A DNA stretch of 64,000 bases from Zoogloeaceae bacterium (GTDB lineage Bacteria > Pseudomonadota > Gammaproteobacteria > Burkholderiales > Rhodocyclaceae). The DNA lies in contig JACKMC010000002.1 of NCBI GenBank assembly GCA_024235595.1, positions 248,001-312,000 on the forward strand, read 5' to 3'. This document shows positions 1-7,735 of this stretch, piece by piece; position 1 is the stretch's first letter, and the number at the start of each line of letters is the position of its first letter. Below the pieces are notes generated by a model that saw only the letters and a list, made by a program, of their open reading frames with translations, was not told the origin of the DNA and did not search any database. The position numbers and the translations under genes are program-made.

Positions 1-29
1 GTGAGGGTGAGGGTGGGTGTCATTGCGCT

Positions 30-59
30 GGCTCGAGGGCCTGGTCGGACCCTCGAGCC
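30..59 (-). terminator. Hairpin just downstream of focA
   Basis: A perfect inverted repeat with 10-bp arms (GGCTCGAGGG and CCCTCGAGCC) and a 10-base loop lies a few bases after the focA stop codon. No T-tract follows on the minus strand, so it may be an mRNA 3' end or processing structure rather than a classical intrinsic terminator. Confidence 0.5.
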
Positions 60-68
60 CGGTGCCGA

Positions 69-881
69 TCAGGCCGCCTTGCGCTTCGGCGCGGTGCGCA
101 CATGGGTCGAGTAGAGCGTCAGTCCGACGAAGGACAGGCCGCCAACGAGGTTGCCGAGGACGGTCGGGATCTCGTTCCACACCATGTAGTCGTAGATCGA
201 GAAGTTGCCACCGAGCATCAGGCCCGAGGGGAACAGGAACATGTTCACGATCGAGTGTTCGAAGCCCATGTAGAAGAACAGCATGATCGGCATCCACATG
301 CCGATCACCTTGCCCGACACGGTGGTCGACATCATCGCCGCAACCACGCCGGTGGAGACCATCCAGTTGCACAGCACGCCGCGGATGAACAGTGTCAGCA
401 TGCCGGCCGCGCCGTGGGCGGCGTAGCCGACCGTTCGCCCTTCGCCGATGTGGCCGATGGCCTTGCCGACGGCGTTGGGTTCGCTGCTGAAGCCGAAGGT
501 AAAGATGATCGCCATGAACACCGCGACGGTGAAGGCGCCGGCGAAATTGCCCAGGAATACCAGGCCCCAGTTGCGAAGCACGCCCCCCATGGTGACGCCC
601 GGACGCTTGTCGATGAGGGCCAGCGGACACAGCGTGAATACCCCGGTCAGCAGATCGAAGCCCATCAGGTAAAGGAGGCAGAAGCCCACCGGAAACAGGA
701 TTGCGCCCGCCAGCGGCTGGCCGGTCTGGACGTTGATGGTGACCGCAAACGCGGCCGCCAGGGCGAGAATCGCGCCGGCCATGTAGGCCCGAACGATGGT
801 GTCCCGCGTCGACATGAAGATCTTGGATTCGCCAGCGTCCACCATCTTGGTGACGAATTCGGTAGGGGCAAGATAGGCCAT
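69..881 (-). CDS. Formate/nitrite transporter family channel (FocA/NirC type)
   Basis: A 270-residue polytopic inner-membrane protein of the FNT family, which forms pentameric anion channels for formate, nitrite or hydrosulfide. Typical FNT stretches are visible, such as GFDLLTGVF, a GNFAGA segment and LFIRGVLCNW. I chose the ATG at 881 because a GAGGGA ribosome-binding site lies a few bases upstream and the product starts MAYLAPTEF; a longer reading would begin inside the leader RNA. It lies downstream of, and in the same direction as, a NIT-ANTAR nitrate/nitrite regulator and follows a sigma-54 promoter with an antitermination leader. Nitrite is therefore the most likely substrate (inference). 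Formate cannot be excluded from sequence alone. Confidence 0.9.
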   Translation of the reverse strand: MAYLAPTEFVTKMVDAGESKIFMSTRDTIVRAYMAGAILALAAAFAVTINVQTGQPLAGAILFPVGFCLLYLMGFDLLTGVFTLCPLALIDKRPGVTMGGVLRNWGLVFLGNFAGAFTVAVFMAIIFTFGFSSEPNAVGKAIGHIGEGRTVGYAAHGAAGMLTLFIRGVLCNWMVSTGVVAAMMSTTVSGKVIGMWMPIMLFFYMGFEHSIVNMFLFPSGLMLGGNFSIYDYMVWNEIPTVLGNLVGGLSFVGLTLYSTHVRTAPKRKAA

Positions 882-909
882 GGTCAGTTCCCTCGAAAAA
901 GAAAGCCCG

Positions 910-970
910 AAAAACAAGAACGGCGCACATCCCGCAACCCGCATTGCGAGTGACAGAGATGGACGCCGTT
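910..970 (-). terminator. Leader terminator (attenuator) of focA
   Basis: On the minus strand AACGGCG pairs with CGCCGTT (plus-strand arms 964-970 and 919-925). The stem encloses a smaller CGCAA/TTGCG hairpin and is followed at once by CTTGTTTTT (918-910). It lies within the untranslated leader, about 30 bases before the focA ribosome-binding site, so it would stop transcription before the gene. Together with the upstream ANTAR-type hairpins it looks like the off-state terminator of an antitermination switch. Confidence 0.75.
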
Positions 971-990
971 GTCCGATTCACATTCCCTCG

Positions 991-1032
991 GGGCGGATTC
1001 GTTCCACCCGGAATTCAGGCCACCGTTAGCCT
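991..1032 (-). promoter_or_regulatory. Two-hairpin ANTAR-type RNA target in the focA leader
   Basis: Two adjacent hairpins can be drawn on the minus strand. P1 (1032-1017) is AGGCT / GGCCT with hexaloop AACGGT. P2 (1009-991) is GGGTGG / CCGCCC with loop AACGAAT. ANTAR proteins are known to bind paired hairpins whose hexanucleotide loops have A at position 1 and G at position 4; both loops here start AACG. P1 begins about 3 bases after the predicted transcription start. The P2 loop is 7 bases as drawn, or 6 with one unpaired T. The nearest ANTAR protein is encoded immediately upstream. Confidence 0.75.
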
Positions 1033-1044
1033 TGTGTCAGTCAC

Positions 1045-1060
1045 AGCAATTTTGGTGCCA
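1045..1060 (-). promoter_or_regulatory. Sigma-54 promoter of focA
   Basis: The minus strand reads TGGCACCAAAATTGCT, an almost exact match to the sigma-54 consensus TGGCACG-N4-TTGCA, with the invariant GG and GC 12 bases apart. This puts the transcription start near 1034, just ahead of the ANTAR-type hairpins and about 150 bases before the focA start codon. Confidence 0.85.
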
Positions 1061-1112
1061 CTGTCGATTCAGGCCGCGATGTGAGGCATTTCGCTGCGGA
1101 AGAGCACCTGCA

Positions 1113-1129
1113 TGCTCCGGGATGGTGCA
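1113..1129 (-). promoter_or_regulatory. NtrC-like enhancer site upstream of focA
   Basis: The minus strand reads TGCACCATCCCGGAGCA, which fits GCACC-N5-GGTGC with one mismatch. Its centre is about 87 bases upstream of the predicted sigma-54 start, a usual distance for NtrC. A further TTGGTGC half-site lies near 1154-1160, inside the end of the regulator gene. Confidence 0.55.
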
Positions 1130-1149
1130 ATGCAGCAGGGCGGTGGTCG

Positions 1150-2442
1150 CTATTGGTGCGGCTTGCGGCCCGCGCCGACGAAATCGGGCAGCGCGAGGGT
1201 CGCCTCGGCCACGTCGGCGATGCGCCGGTTCTGGCTCATCGAGGCATCGCGCAAGGCCTTGTAGGCCTTTTCCTCGGAAACCCCGAGGCGGGCCATGAGC
1301 ACGCCCTTGGCGCGCTCGATGAGCTTGCGCTCGTCAAGCGCCCGCCGGGCGGCCTGGAGTTCCGACTCGACGCTGGCGAGACGCACCGACTGGGCCTGCA
1401 GTACGTCGATGATGGATTGCTCCATGCTCTCGGGCGTGCGGTGCACCGCCGGCGAGAAGCTCATGGCCATGTCGATGGGGCGGCTGGGATCGAAGAAGCG
1501 GTCCACCCGGTCGGCGCTGGCGGGCGGGTGCTGGACCAGTCGCGCGAGCAAACCCTCCGCATTCGCCAGATCTCGCTCTGCTTCGATGATGAGCTTGCTG
1601 CAGGTGCGCTGCAGGGCGACCACCATGGTGCACTGCAAGGACCATAATCCGGTGAGCCGTTCGCTGCAGATATCGAACCACTGGTCGCTGATCTCCGCAT
1701 TCAGCGCCTCGCCGGGCCTGGTGCTGCAAAGGATCCGCCGAAAGCGCTCGAGCGGGGCGATGCACCGGCTCGCCTCCAGCGCCTGCCACTGGGCGATCGC
1801 TTCGCTGTCCGCAAAGTCGGCGAACAACTGGAAGTTGCGCTCCTGGGCGTCGATGAGGTGTACCAGGCGCTGTTGGTGGCCCGCGTCGCTGCGCCCCGAG
1901 GCGAAGGACAGGGCACCGACGGCACGCTCCTGGCCCGCCAGCTCCTTGCCGTTGAGCAGGTTGAAGAGTGCCACAAGGGAGCGCGATACCTCCGGTGTGA
2001 CGGCGGAGTCCGCAATCTCGAAGATTACCGACAGCAGGCCGGCAATCAGCCGGCTGATGGAGCGGACCGCGTCGTCACCGGAGAGCTGGCGCGCCTCGAT
2101 GCGCCGGCGCAGCGTGGGCAGATCGTCGATGCCGAGCAGCACCCAGGCGATCAGTGAATAGAGGCGGGCGGTGCCGCAGGCGTCGGTCAACAGGCGCTCG
2201 CCGAGTTCCTCCCGCAGCAGCAGTTCGAGCCGCTGCGATTCGTCGGCGAGCTCTCGTCGGGTGTCGCGGAAACGCGTGCCGGCGGAGGCGAGGTAGATGC
2301 AGGTTGCGCCGCGTTCGTTCTGCAGCGCGTGGACCAGCGTGCAGATCGTGGCGACCAGCGACGACCGGGATTCGAGGGTGCGCAGAGCTTCGATTTCCTG
2401 CTGCCTGGAGAGCAGCAGGATATTGGCGGCGGATACCTGCAT
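1150..2442 (-). CDS. nasR: NIT-ANTAR nitrate/nitrite-responsive antiterminator (NasR-like)
   Basis: A 430-residue cytoplasmic regulator. Residues about 45-310 are the helical NIT domain, which senses nitrate and nitrite in the NasR family (ALQNERGATCIYLAS is the typical start). Residues about 370-420 are an ANTAR RNA-binding domain (ERAKGVLMARLGVSEEKAY). In Klebsiella, NasR binds leader RNA of the nas operon and prevents termination when nitrate or nitrite is present. Here the next gene in the same direction is a nitrite/formate-type channel whose leader shows matching hairpins and a terminator, so that leader is the obvious target (inference). No assimilatory nitrate or nitrite reductase gene is in the window, so further targets may lie elsewhere. 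Confidence 0.92.
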   Translation of the reverse strand: MQVSAANILLLSRQQEIEALRTLESRSSLVATICTLVHALQNERGATCIYLASAGTRFRDTRRELADESQRLELLLREELGERLLTDACGTARLYSLIAWVLLGIDDLPTLRRRIEARQLSGDDAVRSISRLIAGLLSVIFEIADSAVTPEVSRSLVALFNLLNGKELAGQERAVGALSFASGRSDAGHQQRLVHLIDAQERNFQLFADFADSEAIAQWQALEASRCIAPLERFRRILCSTRPGEALNAEISDQWFDICSERLTGLWSLQCTMVVALQRTCSKLIIEAERDLANAEGLLARLVQHPPASADRVDRFFDPSRPIDMAMSFSPAVHRTPESMEQSIIDVLQAQSVRLASVESELQAARRALDERKLIERAKGVLMARLGVSEEKAYKALRDASMSQNRRIADVAEATLALPDFVGAGRKPHQ

Positions 2443-2609
2443 CGGACGACCGTAGGTTGGATGGCGACCTCGCTAAGCATGCACGAACCGTGCCGTCTTG
2501 CAACCATCGCCGGCCTCTGCCTGGCATGAATGGTGCTCGGGGTTTCTCGATCGCACTGGCCTTTTCGCCACTTCAGGCCCTGCCCCACCCAACCGACGAG
2601 GAACCGAAC

Positions 2610-3053
2610 ATGAACCGCACCGACGTGACCGAAATGATTGTCGCCGCCCGGATCGACAAGGGCATCAAGTGGAGCGATGTGGCCGATGCGCTCGGCCTCT
2701 CCAAGGAGTGGGTTACCGCCGCATGCCTCGGCCAGATGACCTTCGACAAGGCGCAGGCAACGACCATTGGCAGCGTCTTCGAACTCCCCGCAGAAGCCGT
2801 TGCGCTGCTGCAGGTCGTACCCTACAAGGGCTCGCTGCCCACCAGCGTACCCGTCGATCCGCTCGTCTATCGCTTCCACGAACTCATCAGTGTCTATGGC
2901 ACGACCATCAAGGAGCTGATCCACGAAGAGTTCGGCGACGGCATCATGTCGGCGATCGACTTCAAGATGAACCTCGAGCGCGAGCCGAACGATGCCGGCG
3001 ACCGGGTCCGCATCGTCCTGTCGGGCAAGTTCCTGCCCTACAAATCATATTGA
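2610..3053 (+). CDS. cynS: Cyanase (cyanate hydratase)
   Basis: A 147-residue protein of normal cyanase length. It converts cyanate plus bicarbonate to ammonia and carbon dioxide, so it both detoxifies cyanate and supplies nitrogen. The N-terminal half is a helix-turn-helix-like dimer domain. The C-terminal half has the active-site set in the expected spacing: Arg88, Glu91 (YRFHE) and Ser114 (GIMSAID), matching Arg96, Glu99 and Ser122 of the E. coli enzyme. It is divergent from the NIT-ANTAR gene. No cynT carbonic anhydrase or cynR is adjacent, and I found no sigma-54 motif in the 167-base upstream gap, so its control is not obvious from the sequence. Confidence 0.95.
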   Translation: MNRTDVTEMIVAARIDKGIKWSDVADALGLSKEWVTAACLGQMTFDKAQATTIGSVFELPAEAVALLQVVPYKGSLPTSVPVDPLVYRFHELISVYGTTIKELIHEEFGDGIMSAIDFKMNLEREPNDAGDRVRIVLSGKFLPYKSY

Positions 3054-3084
3054 TCGGTATGAGGCAAAACGCCGGCCCGAGTGT

Positions 3085-3105
3085 CCTTGCCCCACTGGGG
3101 CAAGG
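3085..3105. terminator. Perfect hairpin between cynS and the convergent small gene
   Basis: CCTTGCCCC-act-GGGGCAAGG forms a 9-bp GC-rich stem with a 3-base loop in the short convergent gap. There is no T-tract on either strand, so termination is plausible but unproven. Confidence 0.45.
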
Positions 3106-3150
3106 AGCCGCCACGCGCGGGAAGGCGTTCCGGGCGAGGCGGCGCACTGT

Positions 3151-3375
3151 TCAAGGAATCGAAACCCAGCCCTCGAGCGCCTGGTGGGCGGCCTCGTCGA
3201 TGGTCTTCGGACCGAAGGGGTCGCCGTAGTTCCGATCCTGGGCATCCTCCAGCATCTGCCCAAGCATCCCGAGGCGGTTGGAATAATCCCAGATGCCGCC
3301 GCTCACCGCATGCAGTGCTCGGGAGTCCAGTTCGTTGAGGCCCGAATCGAGTCCGCTCATTGTCTCTTTGCTCAT
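3151..3375 (-). CDS. Small peptide with double-glycine-type leader, function unknown
   Basis: A 74-residue protein with a good ribosome-binding site (AAGGAG, 8 bases before the ATG at 3375); the in-frame upstream ATG lacks one. Residues 16-27 read LDSRALHAVSGG, which fits the double-glycine leader pattern of peptides exported and cleaved by C39-peptidase ABC transporters: Leu at -12, Leu at -7, Val at -4, Gly-Gly at -2/-1. Cleavage after Gly27 would release a 47-residue acidic peptide (IWDYSNRLG to EGWVSIP) with no cysteine. No C39 transporter, immunity gene or modification enzyme is nearby. It may be a bacteriocin-like or signalling peptide, or the resemblance may be chance; I do not recognise the family. 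Confidence 0.6.
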   Translation of the reverse strand: MSKETMSGLDSGLNELDSRALHAVSGGIWDYSNRLGMLGQMLEDAQDRNYGDPFGPKTIDEAAHQALEGWVSIP

Positions 3376-3769
3376 GATCGTGCTCCTTGTCGCGTCGCGG
3401 AGCCGGGATCGGCTCACGCAGTCAAAGCATACGAGGCGCGATGTGTGGAAGTCGGTGACCGGATGCCAATGCGCTTGTGACGTGTTTCACCGGCCCGTTG
3501 GCGATGGGGTGCGAGACCTTTGCCCGCGAGCGGCTGCATTCGGCACTGCAACAGCGAACGGCCGTGCCGGCCTCGCCATTGCCGTCGGTTTGCCGTGCCT
3601 TTGTTGGGGCGAGGCGGCCGCCGAGAGCAAGGGCGTCGAGGCAACCGGGCGGTGCTTCGGTGCAGACGCATTGACTCGGGCCGGCGCGGAACTTGCTATG
3701 AGTGGGAAGGCACGGCGCCGTATTGCTGCCGTGTATCTTCGAGCAAGGCACTTTAAAGGGGATCGACCT
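3376..3769. other. Intergenic region before the LysR gene
   Basis: About 390 bases with no convincing gene. It should hold the promoters of the divergent small peptide and the LysR gene. Short open frames here do not have coding character. If LysR starts at the ATG at 3698 instead of 3770, the region is 72 bases shorter. Confidence 0.4.
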
Positions 3770-4699
3770 TTGGCGCTGGGGCGTGACGCAATCGACGGGC
3801 ATCTGTTGCGGGTGCTCCACCACCTGCTGATCGAGGGCAGCGTGTCGCGTGCTGCCCGGCGGCTCAATCAGTCACAGCCGGCAGTCAGCTCGGCGCTGCG
3901 CAGGCTGCGCGAAATCACCGGAGACCAGTTGCTGGTGCGGGGCAGGGGCGGCATGACGCCGACCGAGCGCGGCGCCGCACTGCTCGAGCCGGTGAAGCTT
4001 GCCCTCGCCCAGCTCGACGCGATCGTCACGCCGCCGGCACAGTTCGAGGCGAACGTCTGTCGGCGGGAATTCAACATCGGCTCTCCCGACTACCTCGACG
4101 CCCGCGCGGTCGGCGATGTGCTGGCGAAAATGCAGACGGGGGCACCGTCGGCGCAGATCAATCTGCACTCAATGGGGGCGTCGGCGTCCTACGCCGGTGC
4201 GCTCGAGTCGGGTGAGATGGACGTGGTGATCGGCAACTGGCCGAATCCGCCGGATACCCTGCGCACCACCGCGCTGTTTCAGGACCGCATGGTGCTGCTG
4301 ATGCGTCGTACGCATCCCCTGGCGGACGAAGAGCTCGATGCAAGACGTTATCTCGAAGCATCCCACCTTGTTCCAACGCCTTATTCGGTGGGCCAGCGCG
4401 GGGTGGTGGACATGTACCTGGCGCGCGAGCGCTTGCGGCGCAACGTAGTCGCCCATGTGCCCTATTTCAACATGGCGCCCTACCTGCTCCTGCAGACCGA
4501 TATGGTTTTTACTGCGCCGGCGCGCTTCGCCGAGCACTACGCGAGCTTCTTGCCGTTGGCAGTCCGCCCGGTACCGCTGGATCTGCCGCCCATTGCCTAC
4601 TACCTGTTGTGGCACGATCGCACCCATCACTCGGCCGAGTGCCGCTGGTTCCGGGAGCAGATCGTGTCGGTGCTGCGCGGGCCCTGGCCTACGCACTGA
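3770..4699 (+). CDS. LysR-family transcriptional regulator
   Basis: About 309 residues, standard LysR length. The N-terminal winged helix-turn-helix is clear (GSVSRAARRLNQSQPAVSSA), followed by a periplasmic-binding-fold effector domain (EFNIGSPDYLDARAVGDVL onwards). I chose the TTG at 3770 because an AAAGGGG ribosome-binding site precedes it by about 8 bases and the product then starts in register with relatives; an ATG at 3698 would add 24 residues. It converges on the uraD-like gene with an 11-base overlap. LysR regulators often control a divergent gene, but the divergent neighbour here is the small double-glycine peptide, so its target is unclear. Confidence 0.85.
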   Translation: MALGRDAIDGHLLRVLHHLLIEGSVSRAARRLNQSQPAVSSALRRLREITGDQLLVRGRGGMTPTERGAALLEPVKLALAQLDAIVTPPAQFEANVCRREFNIGSPDYLDARAVGDVLAKMQTGAPSAQINLHSMGASASYAGALESGEMDVVIGNWPNPPDTLRTTALFQDRMVLLMRRTHPLADEELDARRYLEASHLVPTPYSVGQRGVVDMYLARERLRRNVVAHVPYFNMAPYLLLQTDMVFTAPARFAEHYASFLPLAVRPVPLDLPPIAYYLLWHDRTHHSAECRWFREQIVSVLRGPWPTH

Positions 4700-5327
4700 G
4701 CATGGCGGCAAGCGCCCGCCGGGGGGGTGTGCAGCGGCGTTGAAGACGATATGAGGCGATCAGGCCCAACTGGCGAAGGTTCTCCGCGAATTCGTCGGCT
4801 GCGTTGTTGCGCAGCCGTCGTGCCAGGGTCCGGATGACCTGGCCGCGCCCCAGCGGCTGCAAGGCGATCAAGCACGGAAAACCGAAGCGCCGACGGTAGC
4901 GGGCGCTGAGCTCATGCAGCTTTTCGCGCTCGGCCATGGGGCCGCTGTGAAGGCCTGCGGCACGTTGCTCGTGCAGGCAGGCCAGCGAAAGATGGCCTTC
5001 GAGGCCCAGCGCGTCGCCCAGATCGCCGTGGGCAGCGAGAAGCTGTCGTTTTTCGGCCTCGGGGGCACGATGCAACTCTTCCATGAGCTGGCCATAGAGG
5101 TCGGCGGCGCTCTCGAAGGGGCGCTTCTCCCAGGTCCGCTCGATCAGTTGCGGTGCGTATTCGAGCACGCCAGACAGCGCCTGGACGAAGCCGTGAAGGG
5201 GGAGCGCGGACAGCGCAGCAAGGTCCAGCCGCGCCTCCGGTTGGCGTGGCGCCGGGCCTGTCGCCTGCGCGATGCGGCCCGGTGGCGCCGCTGCGAGCTC
5301 CGGCGAGCGTTCGAGGGAGGTTGGCAT
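4689..5327 (-). CDS. uraD: OHCU decarboxylase (UraD)
   Basis: A 212-residue protein matching 2-oxo-4-hydroxy-4-carboxy-5-ureidoimidazoline decarboxylase, which makes (S)-allantoin in urate catabolism. Family features are in order: LHGFVQALSGVLEYAP with RTWEKRPF, an AAHGDLGDAL segment at the place of the usual His-Pro-Asp-Leu motif, a C-terminal HELSARYRRRFGFPCLIAL, and a final LARRLRNNAADEFAENL. About 35 extra N-terminal residues precede the conserved core, so the true start could be internal. Uricase and HIU hydrolase genes are not in the window. The product pathway leads through allantoin to urea, which the downstream urease could use. Confidence 0.85.
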   Translation of the reverse strand: MPTSLERSPELAAAPPGRIAQATGPAPRQPEARLDLAALSALPLHGFVQALSGVLEYAPQLIERTWEKRPFESAADLYGQLMEELHRAPEAEKRQLLAAHGDLGDALGLEGHLSLACLHEQRAAGLHSGPMAEREKLHELSARYRRRFGFPCLIALQPLGRGQVIRTLARRLRNNAADEFAENLRQLGLIASYRLQRRCTPPRRALAAMLSA

Positions 5328-5717
5328 TGGCCGCTCCGGAAAGGCAATGATTCCCCTTCAGCAAGCCGCGTGCCATGCGGACACGAGCGCAAACGGCGGT
5401 TTCCGCGCCGCGTCGGATGGCGGCGCTGCGCCGCAACGGTGCACGGGCCTTGTCTTCCTCGCTAAGCCCATGAAGCGAAAGATGATGCGATGCACAAGCG
5501 CGGTGCGCCGAATCGCGAAATGCGCCGTTGCGGTGCCTCGAAAAACACCCATGCGGATCGCAAATACATCTTATAAACAGATTGTTAGCGGTAGGCCGTA
5601 GATGTCGAATGAGTGATGAAGGTTATTCGTCAAATGATTCTCGAGTCCTGATAGTTTGGAAAGAAGCGGTGCGTGCTTGTGCGTTGAACAATATCTTTCC
5701 ATACAGGAGTCCTGCCA
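5328..5717. other. Intergenic region upstream of uraD and the Tsx-like gene
   Basis: About 390 bases between divergent genes. The part nearest the Tsx-like gene (5560-5710) is noticeably AT-rich and should contain its promoter. I searched both directions for sigma-54 spacing (GG-N10-GC) and found none convincing. No gene seen. Confidence 0.4.
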
Positions 5718-6563
5718 ATGAAATCCAAGCTTTCGTGTGTTTTCGCAACCGCCGTAGTCGGCTTCGGCGTCGCCGCCCCGGTCACTGTCAGCGCCGCCAA
5801 CTGGAGCGACACCTCGGTTTTCTACCGCACCGGCAACAACTTCCGTGAGCCGGCGATCGCCGAAAACGTCGCCAAGGACATCTTCGGCTTCACCCATGTG
5901 AGCGGCTACGACTACGGCCAGAATTTCCTCAACGTGGATGTTCTGATCTCCGACAGATCGGACCCCGCCGAAGGTGGCGCCCAGGGGGCGCAGGAGATCT
6001 ACGTCGTCTATGCCCACCAGCTCTACCTCGGCAAGGTTTTCAAGAGGGATCTGTCCTTCGGACCGGTCAAGGAGATCGCGCTGACCACCGGTTTTGACTG
6101 GAACAGCAAGAACAACGAGTTCGCGTCCAAGGTGCGCAAGGTACTCATCGGGCCAACCCTCAAGTTCAATGTTCCCAACGGCTACTTCGACGTGGGGCTG
6201 CTCTACTACAAGGAGAAGAACAACAACGGGATCGTCGGCAAGTCGGTGGATTTCGATTCGACCTATCGAATCGCGCTGGCCTGGGGCGTGCCTTTTCAGC
6301 TCGGCCCCGTGCCCTTGTCCTTCGAGGGCTTCCTCAACTACACGGCGGAGAAAGGCAAGGACGGTTTCGGTGTCGACACCGATCCGGAGACCTGGACGAA
6401 CCTGTTCGTGATGGCCGATGTCGGGCAGATGCTGATGGGCAAGCCGAAGACACTGCGCGCGGGGATCGGCTACGAATACATCAAGAACAAGTTCGGTTCT
6501 TCCGATGGCAGCACCGGTTCCAAGACCACCACCCCGATGCTCAAGGTCCAGTGGCACTTCTGA
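5718..6563 (+). CDS. Tsx-like nucleoside-specific outer membrane channel
   Basis: A 281-residue outer membrane protein. Residues 1-27 are a signal peptide ending in VSA-A, and the mature part has alternating beta strands with a C-terminal VQWHF ending in Phe, as expected for an outer membrane beta barrel. The sequence pattern (WSDTSVFYRTGNNFREP, VYAHQLYLG, LRAGIGYEY) matches the nucleoside-specific Tsx-like porin family. An AGGAG ribosome-binding site precedes the ATG. Its position beside uraD suggests nucleosides or purine breakdown products as cargo (inference). Confidence 0.85.
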   Translation: MKSKLSCVFATAVVGFGVAAPVTVSAANWSDTSVFYRTGNNFREPAIAENVAKDIFGFTHVSGYDYGQNFLNVDVLISDRSDPAEGGAQGAQEIYVVYAHQLYLGKVFKRDLSFGPVKEIALTTGFDWNSKNNEFASKVRKVLIGPTLKFNVPNGYFDVGLLYYKEKNNNGIVGKSVDFDSTYRIALAWGVPFQLGPVPLSFEGFLNYTAEKGKDGFGVDTDPETWTNLFVMADVGQMLMGKPKTLRAGIGYEYIKNKFGSSDGSTGSKTTTPMLKVQWHF

Positions 6564-6639
6564 TGGGCCGAGACGGCCAGGCGCTGTCACCGCCGCGCCT
6601 GCCGCCGTTTGCCTCAGATGCTGCAAATCTGCCGGCTGG

Positions 6640-6653
6640 TTGACCCTGGTCAA
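6640..6653. promoter_or_regulatory. FNR/DNR-like palindrome upstream of the efflux operon
   Basis: TTGACC-CT-GGTCAA is a perfect palindrome close to the FNR/DNR-class box TTGAT-N4-ATCAA. It also resembles a -35 element (TTGACC). It lies between the Tsx-like gene and the HlyD gene, 15 bases before the presumed TetR operators. Whether an FNR-type protein binds here is not shown. Confidence 0.4.
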
Positions 6654-6667
6654 TACGCTAAGGCAAA

Positions 6668-6692
6668 TGAATCATTCAAATGAATACATTCC
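6668..6692. promoter_or_regulatory. Overlapping palindromes, likely TetR operator of the efflux operon
   Basis: Alternating half-sites TGAAT and ATTC(A) form three overlapping palindromes: TGAAT-c-ATTCA (6668-6678), ATTCA-aa-TGAAT (6674-6685) and TGAAT-ac-ATTCc (6681-6692). They sit about 50-70 bases upstream of the HlyD start codon. A TetR-family repressor is the last gene of this operon, so autoregulation through this site is likely (inference). Confidence 0.6.
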
Positions 6693-6740
6693 GGATGGCG
6701 CCGACTTCGGTTCGCCGTCCGAGGGATGTGGAGAATGATC

Positions 6741-7723
6741 ATGGCTGGGCGCGGTATCGGTTGGCGGGGTTTCGGTTTGCTGGCGCTTGTGCTCCTCGCG
6801 GCAATGGGGGGCTACATCTGGTGGCAGGGGCGTGAGCCCGCGGTGCCGTCGGGCTTTGCCGGCGGCAATGGGCGGCTCGAGGCGACCGAGGTCGATGTTG
6901 CCACCAAGATCGCCGGTCGGGTTGCGGAGCTGTTGCCGCGCGAAGGCGCGCAGGTCAAGCGTGGCGAGCGGGTCGCGCGCATCGACATGGCGGACGTCGA
7001 GGCCCAGCGGCTGCAGGCCCTGGCGCCCAGGTGGCGCAGGCGAAGCAGGGGATCGCCGAAGCCGAGGCCGGCGTGGCGGTGGCACGCAGCAACCTAATGC
7101 TGGCGCGGATCACCTACAAGCGCAGCTACGAGCTGGTGAAGCGAAATTTCCTCAGCGCCCAGCGACTCGATACCGATCGCGCCAACGTGCGTGCGGCCGA
7201 AGCGTCGCTGGCTGCGGCGCACACCCGGGTGGAGGCGGCGCGCGCCGCCGAGACCGCCGCGAGTGCCGCCGAGCAGCGTATCGAGAGCCTGCTCAGCGAC
7301 GGAGAGCTCAAGGCTCCGATCGACGGACGTGTGCTCTACCGCCTGGTGGAGCCGGGCGAAGTGCTCGCCGCGGGCGGCAAGCTGCTGACTCTGGTAGACC
7401 TCTCCGAGGTGTACATGAGCGTCTTTCTGCCCTCGGAGCGGGCGGGGCAGCTCAAGGTAGGCGCCGATGCGCGCATCGTCATGGATGCCTGGCCCGACGA
7501 GGCGATCGCCGCGCGGGTGAGCTTCGTCTCGGACGAGGCGCAATTCACGCCACGCGAGGTCGAAACCCGCAGCGAGCGCGAGAAACTGATGTTCAGGGTC
7601 AAGGTCAGCGTCGATCCGGCATGGCTCGAGGCGAACGCCGCGCGCGTGAAGCCGGGCATGGCCGGCATGGCCTGGCTGCGACTCGATTCCGCGGTGCCGT
7701 GGCCGACGACCCTGCCGCGCTGA
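6741..7723 (+). pseudogene. HlyD-family membrane fusion protein, frameshifted
   Basis: An efflux adaptor split over two frames. The first part (from the ATG at 6741, preceded by GGAG at 8 bases) gives a membrane anchor and a lipoyl-like half (GRLEATEVDVATKIAGRV). The second part, from about 7031, gives the coiled coil (AQAKQGIAEAEAGVAVARS) and second lipoyl and beta-barrel parts (DGELKAPIDGRVLYRLVEPG). The frames join near 7015-7030, where one base seems to be missing: restoring one G would read LAAQVAQAKQG. The restored protein would be about 327 residues, normal for a YhiI-like adaptor. It is the first gene of an efflux operon with the ABC genes below. Sequence error and true inactivation cannot be told apart here. 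Confidence 0.8.
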
Positions 7724-7735
7724 GCGGAGCCGCAG

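Noticed and set aside
2443..2609. Possible sigma-54 promoter for cynS or nasR
   Set aside because: TTGC motifs are present, but no GG lies 12 bases before the GC in either direction.
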